A stretch of 64,000 nucleotides of DNA from an uncultured Lachnospiraceae bacterium (GTDB taxonomy: Bacteria > Bacillota > Clostridia > Lachnospirales > Lachnospiraceae), in NCBI GenBank assembly GCA_947245585.1, contig CAMXPV010000011.1, forward strand, positions 1 to 64,000. The letters run 5' to 3'. Within the stretch, counting starts at the first letter, position 1. Each line of letters begins with the position of its first letter. The notes under the pieces were generated by a model. The model was not told the DNA's origin and searched no databases. It worked only from the letters and a program-made list of their open reading frames with translations. The position numbers and the translations under genes are program-made. This document shows, piece by piece, positions 1 through 8,526 of this stretch.

Positions 1-290
1 GGGAAAAGGCGGACGGAAATATCATCTCAAAAAAACGGTATGTCATTCCCATCGATCATCCACAATTTGACCCGACATTTGTGTCGTCCGCAAAACATTT
101 ATTTGACCAGATTAGTCTCTGCGTGGAACTGGATATTTTTGAACCTCCTTTTTCCCCTCTGATCATCGCAGAAGTGGAGTTTCCGGACAAAGAAACAGCG
201 GAATCATTTCTCCCTCTCGACTGGTTCAGTCAAGATGTTACGAACGATCCCGCCTATCATAATTCCAATCTGAGCCGCCAACGCTTTTGA
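1..290 (+). CDS. CYTH-domain protein, C-terminal part (5' end outside window)
   Basis: The reading frame is open from the window edge (first full codon at base 3) to a TGA at 288-290. The visible 95 residues end with the pattern EVEFP...ESFLP.DWF..DVT....YHNSNLS, typical of the C-terminal half of bacterial CYTH (triphosphate tunnel) proteins related to inorganic triphosphatase. Members bind triphosphate-containing substrates with metal in a beta-barrel tunnel; the substrate cannot be told from this fragment. An internal GTG at 81 could serve as a start, but the sequence upstream continues the family, so the gene is simply cut by the window. It converges on the minus-strand lacI gene, whose stop lies 1 base away. 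Confidence 0.8.
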   Translation, partial: EKADGNIISKKRYVIPIDHPQFDPTFVSSAKHLFDQISLCVELDIFEPPFSPLIIAEVEFPDKETAESFLPLDWFSQDVTNDPAYHNSNLSRQRF

Positions 291-291
291 A

Positions 292-1323
292 TCAGCACGG
301 CCCCGTAGATTCTCTTACCACAAGTTCCGCAGGAAAGACAATCTGTTGATGCTCCCTGCGCTCCCCTATTACGTCCAAAAGCAGGCGGATCGTTTTCTTT
401 GCGATCTCTTCCACCGGCTGTTTGATCGTGGTCAGTTTTGGATTATAAAACTCTCCCATCTCAATGCCATCGTATCCGGCCACCGAAATATCCTCCGGAA
501 TCCTCTTTCCCGCTTCAAGCACCGCCCTGCAGGCGCCGATAGCCAGTGAGTCAGCTACCGCATAAATCGCCGTCACATCCTGCCCGGATTCCAACAACTT
601 CTTCGCCGTCAGATAACCGTTCTCCATGGAATAATGGTCGATGTCCTCCTGCACATAGCAGATCAGTTCCTCCGGCACGGCAATTCCATATTCACAGAAA
701 GCCCGCCTGTACCCTTCCGTGCGCAGACGGCCGATGGGAAGATCAGACCGTTCCGTGATCAGAGCGATCCGCCTGTGCCCCAATTTCAATAAATACTCCG
801 TCATCTTTTTGCTTTCCAACCTGTCGTCCACTGCAATGTTGGAAAACTCCACTTTATTCATCTGATCAGGTACATTGACTCCTATGGTACTGAATATAAA
901 GGGCACTTTCAATTTTCTGATCTTTTCCTCGGAATGTTCAAACTTGCCGCCTAAAAAGACGATACCGCGAAGGCGCTTTTCCTTTTCCAACTCCAGAGCC
1001 ACATCAATCTCATCCTCCTGCGCCTCCACATGGCGGAGCACCAACGCATATCTGTTTCTCTGTGTCTCCTCCTCAATGATCTGAATCATGCTGCTGAAAA
1101 AGGGATTGGTGATTCCTTTCACCAAAACCGCAATGCACTTCGCGTCCGTCCTCTTTAAATTTCTCGCACTGTTATTTGGGATAAACCCAGTCTTATCGAT
1201 CACCTCCAGAATCATTCTTTTGGTTTCCGGGTTGATGTCCGGATGATTATTGATCGCTCTGGAAACCGTACTGACTCCCACGCCACACTGTTTTGCTATG
1301 TCCTTGATCGTAATCTCCGCCAT
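292..1323 (-). CDS. LacI-family transcriptional regulator of the maltodextrin operon (MalR-like)
   Basis: The 343-residue protein starts with a LacI helix-turn-helix (TIKDIAKQCGVGVSTVSRAI, residues 4-23) and hinge helix, followed by a periplasmic-binding-like effector domain (NPFF, near residue 75; VAGYDG near residue 280). The second ATG (1323) is preferred because GGGAG lies 6 bases before it, while the ATG at 1329 touches the Shine-Dalgarno. It is the last gene of a minus-strand operon with a binding protein, two permeases and MalQ, so a role as sugar-responsive repressor of that operon is likely. The repeat array at 6373-6422, made of CGGTAACG-like units typical of LacI half-sites, is the natural candidate operator. 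The ligand is inferred from context only. Confidence 0.85.
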   Translation of the reverse strand: MAEITIKDIAKQCGVGVSTVSRAINNHPDINPETKRMILEVIDKTGFIPNNSARNLKRTDAKCIAVLVKGITNPFFSSMIQIIEEETQRNRYALVLRHVEAQEDEIDVALELEKEKRLRGIVFLGGKFEHSEEKIRKLKVPFIFSTIGVNVPDQMNKVEFSNIAVDDRLESKKMTEYLLKLGHRRIALITERSDLPIGRLRTEGYRRAFCEYGIAVPEELICYVQEDIDHYSMENGYLTAKKLLESGQDVTAIYAVADSLAIGACRAVLEAGKRIPEDISVAGYDGIEMGEFYNPKLTTIKQPVEEIAKKTIRLLLDVIGERREHQQIVFPAELVVRESTGPC

Positions 1324-1394
1324 CTGCATCTCCCAAATCTACACCCCTTTGTGCTATATTCTAAGCCTTTCACACAAGCCTGGCAAAACAGAAC

Positions 1395-2879
1395 TCACCC
1401 TCTGCCTGCCCTGCCATAAAGTTTTGCCATTTCTAAAATCCGCTCCGCCAGTTCTTCCGTAAACTGTCCCGGCAGCATCCGCCACTTCCAGTTTGTCCCC
1501 AACGTGGACGGCATATTGGTCCGGGCCTTTGTCCCCAGTCCCAGATAATCCTGCATGGGAATCACACAGGTATCGGATACACTGGCCATGGCCGCCCGGA
1601 TAAACTCCCATTGAATATCCTTCTTCGACTTTATGTTCAAATATTTCTTTGCGAAAGCCTTATCCTTACGGTTCAGCTTCTCATACCAACCAAGCGTCGT
1701 ATCATTGTCGTGGGTTCCCGTGTAGACAATGCTGTTCGCCACATAATTGTGGGGAAGATAATCGCTTTCCTCCCTGGAATCAAAAGCAAACTGCAAAATT
1801 TTCATACCCGGATACCCGGTCTTCTTTACCAGGTTTATGACCGATTTAGTCAAAAATCCGAGATCTTCCGCAATCACAGCCTTTTTGCCAAGTTTCGCCT
1901 TCATGGTCTGAAAGATCTCATACCCCGGTCCCTTCTCCCAATGGCCAAACTCCGCAGTCTCATCGCCGAAGGGAATGGAATAATATTCATCAAACCCGCG
2001 GAAATGATCGATCCGTACCACATCGTAAAGTTTATAACAGTAACCGATCCGCTTCATCCACCACGCGTAATCTGTCTTTTTGTGATAGTCCCACCGGTAC
2101 AACGGATTTCCCCAAAGCTGTCCGGTCGCGGAAAATGCGTCCGGCGGACATCCCGCCACCGCCGTGGGCGTCAACGTCTCATCCAACTGGAACAGCTCCG
2201 GATTCGCCCAGGTATCGGAACTGTCAAAAGCTACATAGATCGGGATATCCCCGATAATATCAATTTTCTTTTTATTCGCATACTCTTTCAGCGCAAACCA
2301 CTGCTTCGCAAAGAGATACTGTTGGAATTGGTAGAAAGCAATTTCCTCCGCATATTTTTCGGCGTATTTCTTCATCGCCGTCTCTTTACGCAGCTTGATA
2401 TCCTCATCCCACTCTGCCCAGCTCTTTCCGCCGAACGCATTCTTCACCGCCATGTAAAGGGCATAATCCTTCAGCCAATAAGCATTCTCCTCCACATAAC
2501 TCTGGTATGCTTCGTCCTTTTCAATCTTGCTGTTTTGAAATGCCTTCTTTAACACTTTAAATCGGGACAGATAAATTTTCTCGTAGTCTACATATTCGTC
2601 GTCATCCCCGAAATCATATCCTTCACAGTCTGCTTTCGTCAGGAGACCTTCCTCTACCAATGCTTCCAAATCGATATAGTAAGGGTTCCCCGCAAAAGTG
2701 GAAAAAGACTGGTAAGGCGAATCGCCATAGCCCGTGGGGCCAAGCGGCAGAATCTGCCAGTAAGACTGCCCCGCCTTTTCCAACAGATCAATAAATGTAT
2801 ATGCCTCCTTAGAAAAGGCGCCAATCCCATACTTCGACGGGATAGCGGAAACAGGCAGTAAAACACCGCTCTTTCTCAT
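1395..2879 (-). CDS. malQ: 4-alpha-glucanotransferase (amylomaltase, GH77)
   Basis: The 494-residue product matches GH77 amylomaltase over its whole length: N-terminal SGVLLPVSAIPSKYGIGAF, then QSYWQILPLGPTGYGDSPYQ, the nucleophile region VVRIDHFRGF, the acid/base region AEDLG and YTGTHDNDT. It transfers 4-alpha-glucan segments between maltodextrins in the cytoplasm, releasing glucose. The ATG at 2879 is chosen because AGGAAAGGA stands about 9 bases upstream; the frame stays open for 13 more codons without a better start. It follows the permease genes in the maltodextrin operon, separated by a 172-base gap with a hairpin, and precedes the regulator by 71 bases. Confidence 0.95.
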   Translation of the reverse strand: MRKSGVLLPVSAIPSKYGIGAFSKEAYTFIDLLEKAGQSYWQILPLGPTGYGDSPYQSFSTFAGNPYYIDLEALVEEGLLTKADCEGYDFGDDDEYVDYEKIYLSRFKVLKKAFQNSKIEKDEAYQSYVEENAYWLKDYALYMAVKNAFGGKSWAEWDEDIKLRKETAMKKYAEKYAEEIAFYQFQQYLFAKQWFALKEYANKKKIDIIGDIPIYVAFDSSDTWANPELFQLDETLTPTAVAGCPPDAFSATGQLWGNPLYRWDYHKKTDYAWWMKRIGYCYKLYDVVRIDHFRGFDEYYSIPFGDETAEFGHWEKGPGYEIFQTMKAKLGKKAVIAEDLGFLTKSVINLVKKTGYPGMKILQFAFDSREESDYLPHNYVANSIVYTGTHDNDTTLGWYEKLNRKDKAFAKKYLNIKSKKDIQWEFIRAAMASVSDTCVIPMQDYLGLGTKARTNMPSTLGTNWKWRMLPGQFTEELAERILEMAKLYGRAGRG

Positions 2880-2999
2880 AACGCTACAAATCCTTTCCTG
2901 TCCATCGAACCGACCCATCTCGGAAATCGATTTCTATATGAATTTTACTCTTTTTTGTCGAAAATAGCAAGCTCAATCAAGGGTTTTCACCCCTATACA

Positions 3000-3026
3000 G
3001 AGAATGCCCGTTTCCCGGGCATTCTC
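3000..3026 (-). terminator. Intercistronic hairpin between permease gene and malQ
   Basis: GAGAATGCCCG and CGGGCATTCTC form a perfect 11-bp stem with a 5-base loop. No clear T-run follows on the minus strand, so it is more likely an RNA stability or partial-attenuation element than a full terminator. It lies after the permease stop (3052) and about 120 bases before malQ. Confidence 0.6.
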
Positions 3027-3051
3027 CTGCGTGAGACATTATAACTTCTTA

Positions 3052-3888
3052 TTAGCCTTTGACCGCACCCGCTGCCACACCTTTGATAATATATTTCTGA
3101 CAGGACAGATAGAAAATGATAACAGGAATAATACTCATCAGGATCAGGGCCATCGTTGCACCCAGATCCACAGTACCGTAGCTTCCTTTCAGATACTGGA
3201 TGTGAATGGGAATGGTGCGGTATTTATTGATATCGAGCACCAATACCGGCAGCAGATAGTCATTCCATACCCACATGATCTCCAGAATGCCCACGGAAAT
3301 CATGGTCGGTTTTAACATCGGCACAACTACCTGGAAGAAGATACGTACCGGCCCGCAGCCGTCGATAGATGCCGCTTCCTCCACCTCAAGCGGAATGGCT
3401 TTCACAAATCCTACAAACATGAAAATTGCAAGCCCTGCGCCAAACCCAAGATAAACGATCGGAATCGTCCACGGCGTATTCAGACGCAGCTTATCTGCTG
3501 TTTTGGAGAGCGGGAACATTACCATCTGGAAAGGCACCACCATGGAGAACACACACAGGAAATAAATTGCCTTACAGAACAGGGAATCCACCCTCGCGAT
3601 ATACCACGCCGCCATGGAAGTACAAAGTAAAATCAAAAACGTGGAAAGCAGCGTAATCATAACACTGTACAGCACACTGTTCACAAAGGGATAGTTACCA
3701 AAAGTCATACCCTTTATAAAGTTACTGAAACCGGCGCTCATCTCCCCGGTGGGAAGCGCAAAGGTATCGGTCTTTACAAACGTATTCTGTTTAAATGAGT
3801 TCATCACAACCGCCAGCACAGGAAGTACATAGACAATGCTGACCGCAGCCAATATCACGGAAAGAATGGTTTTTGTATTCTTTTTCAT
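3052..3888 (-). CDS. Sugar ABC transporter permease, MalG type
   Basis: The 278-residue protein has an N-terminal membrane segment, five further hydrophobic segments, and the cytoplasmic EAA loop VEEAASIDGCGPVRIFFQ that docks the ATPase. This layout is typical of the MalG/CUT1 permease family. The start ATG overlaps the stop of the upstream permease by one base (TAATG), and a GGAGG motif lies about 9 bases before it inside that gene, which indicates translational coupling. With the MalF-like permease and the lipoprotein it forms an importer, likely for maltodextrins given malQ next door. No ATPase gene is present in the operon; such systems usually share an MsmK-type ATPase encoded elsewhere. 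Confidence 0.9.
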   Translation of the reverse strand: MKKNTKTILSVILAAVSIVYVLPVLAVVMNSFKQNTFVKTDTFALPTGEMSAGFSNFIKGMTFGNYPFVNSVLYSVMITLLSTFLILLCTSMAAWYIARVDSLFCKAIYFLCVFSMVVPFQMVMFPLSKTADKLRLNTPWTIPIVYLGFGAGLAIFMFVGFVKAIPLEVEEAASIDGCGPVRIFFQVVVPMLKPTMISVGILEIMWVWNDYLLPVLVLDINKYRTIPIHIQYLKGSYGTVDLGATMALILMSIIPVIIFYLSCQKYIIKGVAAGAVKG

Positions 3889-4793
3889 TACTGCTGCACC
3901 TCCCTCTTACGCGTATAACTCAACTGAAGCAATCCAAGCCCTGCCACCAGAATGAAGAAAATCACTGCCTTTGCCTGCGCTACACCCTGAGAAGTCGTGT
4001 TGGAGCTGTAGAAGGTATTATAAATATTCAGCGCCAGCATTTCTGTCGTCTTGATGGTCGTCCCGCCCGGCTGAATCACAAACGGCTGTCCGCCGGTCAG
4101 CGCCAGGTTCTGGTCAAACAGCTTGAAGCCGTTTGTCAGGGAAAGGAAGATACAGATGGTAAAGGAACTCATCACGTTCGGAATCGTCACCTTGAAGAGT
4201 GTCTGCATGGAAGTCGCGCCGTCGATGCGGGCCGCCTCCAGAATATCCCCGGGCACATTCTGCAGCCCTGCCACATAGATAATCATCATATAACCGATCT
4301 GCTGCCAGCACATCAGAATAATCAAACCCCAGAAGCCGTATTTACTCTCCAGTAAAATGGAAGTCTGGTAACGGCCGAGAATACCGTCGAAGATCATCGA
4401 CCAAATGTAACCCAGTACGATACCGCCGATCAGATTCGGCATAAAGAATACGGTACGGTACAGGTTGCTGCCTTTAATCTCCAATGTCAGAATGTATGCC
4501 ACGATAAACGCCAATACATTGATGATGACAAGCGACACAACTGCAAACATTGCCGTGTACCAGAACGCATGACGGAAAGAAGCGTCCTGAAAGGTCTTCA
4601 CATAGTTGTCAAAACCGATGAATTTCGCGTCGGAAATCAAACGGAACTGGCACATGGACAACCAGATACCCTGGATGAAAGGCCAGACAAACCCAATGAC
4701 AAATGCAATAAGTACAGGACCCATAAAGAGAAATCCCCAACGTTTCGTCGCCTTTTGAAGAGAATTCGTGGCGGTTATTTTCTTGCTTTTCAT
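3888..4793 (-). CDS. Sugar ABC transporter permease, MalF type
   Basis: The 301-residue protein carries about six membrane segments and the EAA loop DILEAARIDGATSMQTLFKV, characteristic of CUT1 MalF/UgpA-type permeases. The start is supported by GGGGGTG about 5 bases upstream. It lies between the binding-protein gene and the second permease gene, with a 161-base gap to the former that contains a terminator-like hairpin (4873-4901). Expected role: one half of the membrane channel for an imported alpha-glucan oligosaccharide. Substrate is inferred from malQ in the same operon. Confidence 0.9.
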   Translation of the reverse strand: MKSKKITATNSLQKATKRWGFLFMGPVLIAFVIGFVWPFIQGIWLSMCQFRLISDAKFIGFDNYVKTFQDASFRHAFWYTAMFAVVSLVIINVLAFIVAYILTLEIKGSNLYRTVFFMPNLIGGIVLGYIWSMIFDGILGRYQTSILLESKYGFWGLIILMCWQQIGYMMIIYVAGLQNVPGDILEAARIDGATSMQTLFKVTIPNVMSSFTICIFLSLTNGFKLFDQNLALTGGQPFVIQPGGTTIKTTEMLALNIYNTFYSSNTTSQGVAQAKAVIFFILVAGLGLLQLSYTRKREVQQ

Positions 4794-4852
4794 GGTATCA
4801 CCCCCTGATTCATTTTTCTGAATTACTATTTCATTTTCATTATATAAGCCAG

Positions 4853-4867
4853 CTTTGCTTATACCCG
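4853..4867 (-). repeat. Terminator-associated 15-bp motif, copy 1
   Basis: Plus-strand sequence CTTTGCTTATACCCG. It differs at three positions from the copies at 20220-20234 and 40594-40608 and lies just past the U-tract of the hairpin at 4873-4901. It is the most divergent of five copies. Confidence 0.5.
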
Positions 4868-4872
4868 GAAAA

Positions 4873-4901
4873 GGCGGGGCGGATAAATTACCCGCCCCGC
4901 C
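4873..4901 (-). terminator. Terminator-like hairpin between binding-protein and permease genes
   Basis: GGCGGGGCGG pairs with CCGCCCCGCC (10 bp, 9-base loop) and is followed on the minus strand by TTTTCC. It lies 54 bases after the binding-protein stop. Such partial terminators commonly make the binding protein more abundant than its permeases. The motif CTTTGCTTATACCCG (4853-4867, plus-strand sense) sits directly behind it. Confidence 0.8.
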
Positions 4902-4954
4902 GCCTGCTTACAATATCAGTCTTCACTTTTTCCTTTTAAAACCATTTCCTAAAC

Positions 4955-6328
4955 TTAGTGTGTTGCGTTGTACTCATTTGCCCAACCGTCTACAAATGCG
5001 GTGCGCACGATCTCCCAGTTTGCATCGGACTGATCTGCATTGTACTGGTTCAGAGCGCTTACCAGAGTTGCACGGTAGGAGTCTACGTTAGGCTGGAAGT
5101 TGGTTGCCCAGTTCATTACATAGCATCCGTCAGCCGTGTACTTGTCAGCTGCTGCCAGGAATCCGTTGGTGGACTCTGCCGCAGACTTGTAAGGCATAAC
5201 ACCGAAGGTATCCACTAACTTACGGGAAGCGTCAGGATCGGTTACACACCAAACCATGAAGTCCATGGTAGCCTGCTGATCCTCTGCGGAAGCCTTGCTG
5301 TTGATTGCCCAGCAGTTCTCAGTACCGCAGTTTAAGCCTGCCTTTTCCTCACCTGCAACGCCGCAGTAGTAAGGGATCATGGTCGCGTTCGGAACCTCGT
5401 TCTTCACTGCCTCATACTCCCAGGAACCGTTTACGAAGAATGCTGCTTTACCAGTCTTAAACTCGTTCTCTGCATCATGTCCGCCGGTAGCCAGCTCCTT
5501 GGGGTCTGTCAAGCTGTTGTTGATGCAAAGGTCATACAGGTTCTTGAAGTTATCCATATACTTGCCGGAGATGGTAGCCGGTGTGTCTGTCCAGGGTGTT
5601 CCCTCCTGCTCGTAGTAGTACTCCAGGTTTGCCATATGTCCCGTGAATCTCCAGGAAGAAGAATCATCCATATCGGAGGAGGAGAAAGCGTCAAACCCAA
5701 GCTCGCCTGCGCGGGAGTGAATGTCCTCTGCCACTGCTTTCAAACCGTCAAAGTTCTTGATCTCATCCATGGTGTGGCCTGCCTTTTCGATCAGGTCAGG
5801 ATTCACGATGATACCGTAGCACTCGTAGCAGTAACCGATGGAAACCAACTTGCCGGTCTCATCATAAAGGTTATAAGCGTCTGTATTCAGTTCGTTTGCA
5901 ATTGCCGTGCCGTTCAGATCCAGTGCGTAATCTTTCCAGTCCTTTACGCCTGCCTGGTTACCGATGATAAACAGTGTCGGGGGCGCGGACTTATCCATCT
6001 CGGACAACAGTGTCTGAGAATAAGTACCGGAAGCCGCGGTAACTACCTTTACCTCTACGCCGGTCTTTGCGTTATAGTCCTTTGCAACCTCCTGAAGCAC
6101 TTCGTCGGACTCGGGCTTGAAGTTCAACCAGTAAACGGAACCGCCGCCTGCCGCAGGAGCTGCTGCCTCACCGCCATCTGCGCTGTCGCCCGCAGGAGCT
6201 GCCTCCTGTGTTGCACCGCCATTGTCTGCTGCAGGTGCGGAACCGCCATTGTCAGAACCGCCGCAGCCGGCAAGCATAGTCGTAATCATTGCTGCACAAA
6301 GCATGGTGCTTACAATTTTCTTTTTCAT
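4955..6328 (-). CDS. Extracellular solute-binding lipoprotein of sugar ABC transporter, MalE type
   Basis: The 457-residue precursor has a lipoprotein signal peptide ending in the lipobox LAGC (Cys22), a Gly/Ala/Asp-rich linker (residues 23-62), and a family 1 solute-binding fold beginning at VYWLNFKPESDE. The first gene of a minus-strand operon with MalF- and MalG-type permeases, MalQ and a LacI regulator, it is the likely receptor for maltodextrin or a related oligosaccharide, anchored on the outer face of the membrane. It is preceded by a well-formed promoter at 6436-6464 and the 12-bp repeat array at 6373-6422. The ligand is inferred from the neighbours. Confidence 0.9.
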   Translation of the reverse strand: MKKKIVSTMLCAAMITTMLAGCGGSDNGGSAPAADNGGATQEAAPAGDSADGGEAAAPAAGGGSVYWLNFKPESDEVLQEVAKDYNAKTGVEVKVVTAASGTYSQTLLSEMDKSAPPTLFIIGNQAGVKDWKDYALDLNGTAIANELNTDAYNLYDETGKLVSIGYCYECYGIIVNPDLIEKAGHTMDEIKNFDGLKAVAEDIHSRAGELGFDAFSSSDMDDSSSWRFTGHMANLEYYYEQEGTPWTDTPATISGKYMDNFKNLYDLCINNSLTDPKELATGGHDAENEFKTGKAAFFVNGSWEYEAVKNEVPNATMIPYYCGVAGEEKAGLNCGTENCWAINSKASAEDQQATMDFMVWCVTDPDASRKLVDTFGVMPYKSAAESTNGFLAAADKYTADGCYVMNWATNFQPNVDSYRATLVSALNQYNADQSDANWEIVRTAFVDGWANEYNATH

Positions 6329-6372
6329 TGTCTTTCCTCTCCCTTTCGATGTAAGATTGAAATTTGTTGTTT

Positions 6373-6422
6373 TGGAAACGAATCCGGTAACGGTTTCGGT
6401 ATCGTTGTCGGTAACGTTTCCG
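6373..6422 (-). promoter_or_regulatory. Array of four 12-bp repeats with LacI-type half-sites in the 5' leader
   Basis: On the plus strand four 12-bp units follow each other without gaps: TGGAAACGAATC, CGGTAACGGTTT, CGGTATCGTTGT and CGGTAACGTTTC, then CG. The last unit with the following CG forms the near-palindrome CGGTAACGTTTCCG (6409-6422), typical of LacI-family operators. The array lies between the -10 element (6436-6441) and the ATG (6328), so protein bound there would block transcription. The operon encodes its own LacI regulator. The repeat is seen directly; its binding function is inferred. Confidence 0.7.
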
Positions 6423-6435
6423 ATTTCTTGAGTTA

Positions 6436-6464
6436 AGTATATAACCTAACCACATTTTTTGCAA
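6436..6464 (-). promoter_or_regulatory. Promoter of the maltodextrin operon
   Basis: On the minus strand, -35 TTGCAA (6459-6464) and -10 TATACT (6436-6441) are spaced by 17 bases. Transcription should start near 6428, just before the 12-bp repeat array. Confidence 0.75.
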
Positions 6465-6521
6465 TAGTTTTTTTATCTGTAAATCATTTTTGCCATTTTA
6501 GATAGAAATTATACAGGCCGT

Positions 6522-8426
6522 TTAGGCATTTTTCACAATCTCTTCATTGTTCTCCTGCAAAAACGTAAGAAATTCTGCTTCCGGCAGCGGTTTTGAAAAA
6601 TAGTAGCCCTGAATATAGTCGATGGCCAACTCCTCCATGGCCAAATACTGATCCTTGGTCTCAATTCCCTCCGACACAATTTTAAGTTTCATCCCGTGAA
6701 TCATCTGCATTGCCGCATTCATCACATATTTCGCCTTCTCGTCCCGGAAAAAGGCCTGGCTCATCTCCCTGTCAAACTTTATAATATTGACAGGCATATC
6801 TACGATATAATTGAGATTGGACTGTCCGGTTCCGAAATCGTCCAACGAGAAATACACGCCGTACTCCATCAGTCTGCGCATGTTTTCAAGAAGCGTCTTT
6901 TTCGCCGCCATGGACGCAGACTCCGTGATCTCCAAATTGATATACCGCGGATTGATCTGGTACTTCTCCATGATATTGATATAATCGTCCGCCAACCCGG
7001 AATAGCCGCACTGAATCACCGACAGGTTTACTTCTATGTAGTGCAGTCCATACTGCTCCAGGCTCTCTCTCGTAAAAAAGCGGCACACCTTGTCAAAGAC
7101 AATCTCGCCAAGCGGCAAAATCTTACCGTTTGCCTCGGCAACGGAAATAAAGGAACCGGGCGGCACCAACTTCCCGTCACGGTCACGCATCCGAACCAGC
7201 GCCTCCGCACTGACAAACTTTTTCTGTTTTGTAGAGTAGATAGGTTGGTAAAACACTTCGATCCTGTCTTCCTTCATCGCTTCGTCCAACATCTGCTCCA
7301 TGCGCTTCTCCTGCCGCATCTGTTCCACAAAACTGCTGTCCACCTGCATAAAGTTCGACACGCTGTGTTCCCGGCTCTTCCACCTTGCATACTGCATCAG
7401 ATGGACCATCTCCTGATAATCGTTCACCAGCGTCGTATCTGAAAGATAGGTATACTCCACCTGCGCCATGCCGCCCAACTCTCTTCTGCCGTACTCCATA
7501 TAGCTTTTGAGTTTCTCCACGTTGTCTGCAGCATGTTCCAACTCTTCAAAAATCAACCAGACTTCATCATCACCCATCTTAAATATTTTTGTGCTCACAA
7601 ACTTCGGCAGCCTTCTGGCAAAGGCCAACATCACTGCCTGCTCTTTGGCTCCCTCGTCGGCCTGATTGACCCCCAGGCTCCACCACACCGATATCACCGC
7701 AAAATTCTTTTCACCGTTATAGAGTTTCTGGGCATAAAGCAGCAGCGCATCCTGATTAAAAAGCCCCGTCGTCCGGTCCGTCAGATATTCCGGATTCTCC
7801 AACCGGAAAAAAATGACCAACACACCAAGCGCACCCGCATACCCCACCAACAGGAGCTCATTGTTGAGAAACTGCGTGAACGCCGCCGCAAACCACATCC
7901 CCATCCAGAATAAAATCACCTGGCTTCTTCTGGGATTTCCCTGTTTTCGTTTCCGTATCGTAAAAATAACATTGGAAACCACAAAGCTTCCCGCAAAAGC
8001 ATAAGTCGAAAGCACAGAGGGTCCGGCAGTGTACACCACCCGTCCCATTTTATAGATCCCGATGGGCAGACAGGCGATCACGATACATTCCGCCAGAAAA
8101 ACACTGCACGCAATCATCGTTATCCGCACAAATTTTTTCTGTCCCCCATACACATCCGAACATTCATACAAAAATCCCAACAAACCCACCAACACAATGG
8201 TCATCAGATAAATTTTACAGATCACCAATACGGCAATCCTGTGATCCAGAAGCAGCTTGACAATCGCCCAAATGGAAAGCATGTCGCAGAAGACACACAG
8301 AAGCATTCCCGCCATAAGCACCTGAAACGCAATCTGTGTGCCCAAACGAAGAGATTCATATTTTTTGTAGAATAAAAACATAATGACAAGTAGAATAATG
8401 CCGCACATCTGCGCCTGTATATTCAT
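6522..8426 (-). CDS. Membrane c-di-GMP phosphodiesterase with degenerate GGDEF and intact EAL domain
   Basis: The 634-residue protein has about six membrane segments in residues 1-208, a GGDEF-like domain (about 215-360) and an EAL domain (about 385-630). The GGDEF signature is GDDEV (285-289), so cyclase activity is unlikely; the domain may still bind GTP or serve in dimerisation. The EAL domain keeps the motif EAL (408-410), VNLS, LEITES, LDDFGTG (from 528), IKFD, SEGIET (585-590) and IQGYYFSKPLP, so it should hydrolyse c-di-GMP to pGpG. The start has AAGGAG 9 bases upstream. It is not obviously tied to its neighbours; the chemotaxis receptor at 26540-28234 is the only other motility-related gene in the window. 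Confidence 0.9.
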   Translation of the reverse strand: MNIQAQMCGIILLVIMFLFYKKYESLRLGTQIAFQVLMAGMLLCVFCDMLSIWAIVKLLLDHRIAVLVICKIYLMTIVLVGLLGFLYECSDVYGGQKKFVRITMIACSVFLAECIVIACLPIGIYKMGRVVYTAGPSVLSTYAFAGSFVVSNVIFTIRKRKQGNPRRSQVILFWMGMWFAAAFTQFLNNELLLVGYAGALGVLVIFFRLENPEYLTDRTTGLFNQDALLLYAQKLYNGEKNFAVISVWWSLGVNQADEGAKEQAVMLAFARRLPKFVSTKIFKMGDDEVWLIFEELEHAADNVEKLKSYMEYGRRELGGMAQVEYTYLSDTTLVNDYQEMVHLMQYARWKSREHSVSNFMQVDSSFVEQMRQEKRMEQMLDEAMKEDRIEVFYQPIYSTKQKKFVSAEALVRMRDRDGKLVPPGSFISVAEANGKILPLGEIVFDKVCRFFTRESLEQYGLHYIEVNLSVIQCGYSGLADDYINIMEKYQINPRYINLEITESASMAAKKTLLENMRRLMEYGVYFSLDDFGTGQSNLNYIVDMPVNIIKFDREMSQAFFRDEKAKYVMNAAMQMIHGMKLKIVSEGIETKDQYLAMEELAIDYIQGYYFSKPLPEAEFLTFLQENNEEIVKNA

Positions 8427-8526
8427 ATCCCACGACTCCTTTTTGCCCTGTTTTTTTCCGATATCTTCCCGCTTTTTCTATGTATCACACCAGTAATTAT
8501 ATTATCGTCAAATTATGCGCATCCCC

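Noticed and set aside
1611..2552. 313-codon plus-strand frame opposite malQ
   Set aside because: MalQ matches its family over the full length; the antisense frame shows no family pattern and no ribosome binding site.
6373..6422. CRISPR-like repeat
   Set aside because: Units are 12 bases, adjoining, without spacers; this is an operator-type array.
5477..6436. 319-codon plus-strand frame opposite the MalE-type lipoprotein gene
   Set aside because: Cys/Val-rich antisense composition; it runs through the operator array and promoter of the real gene.
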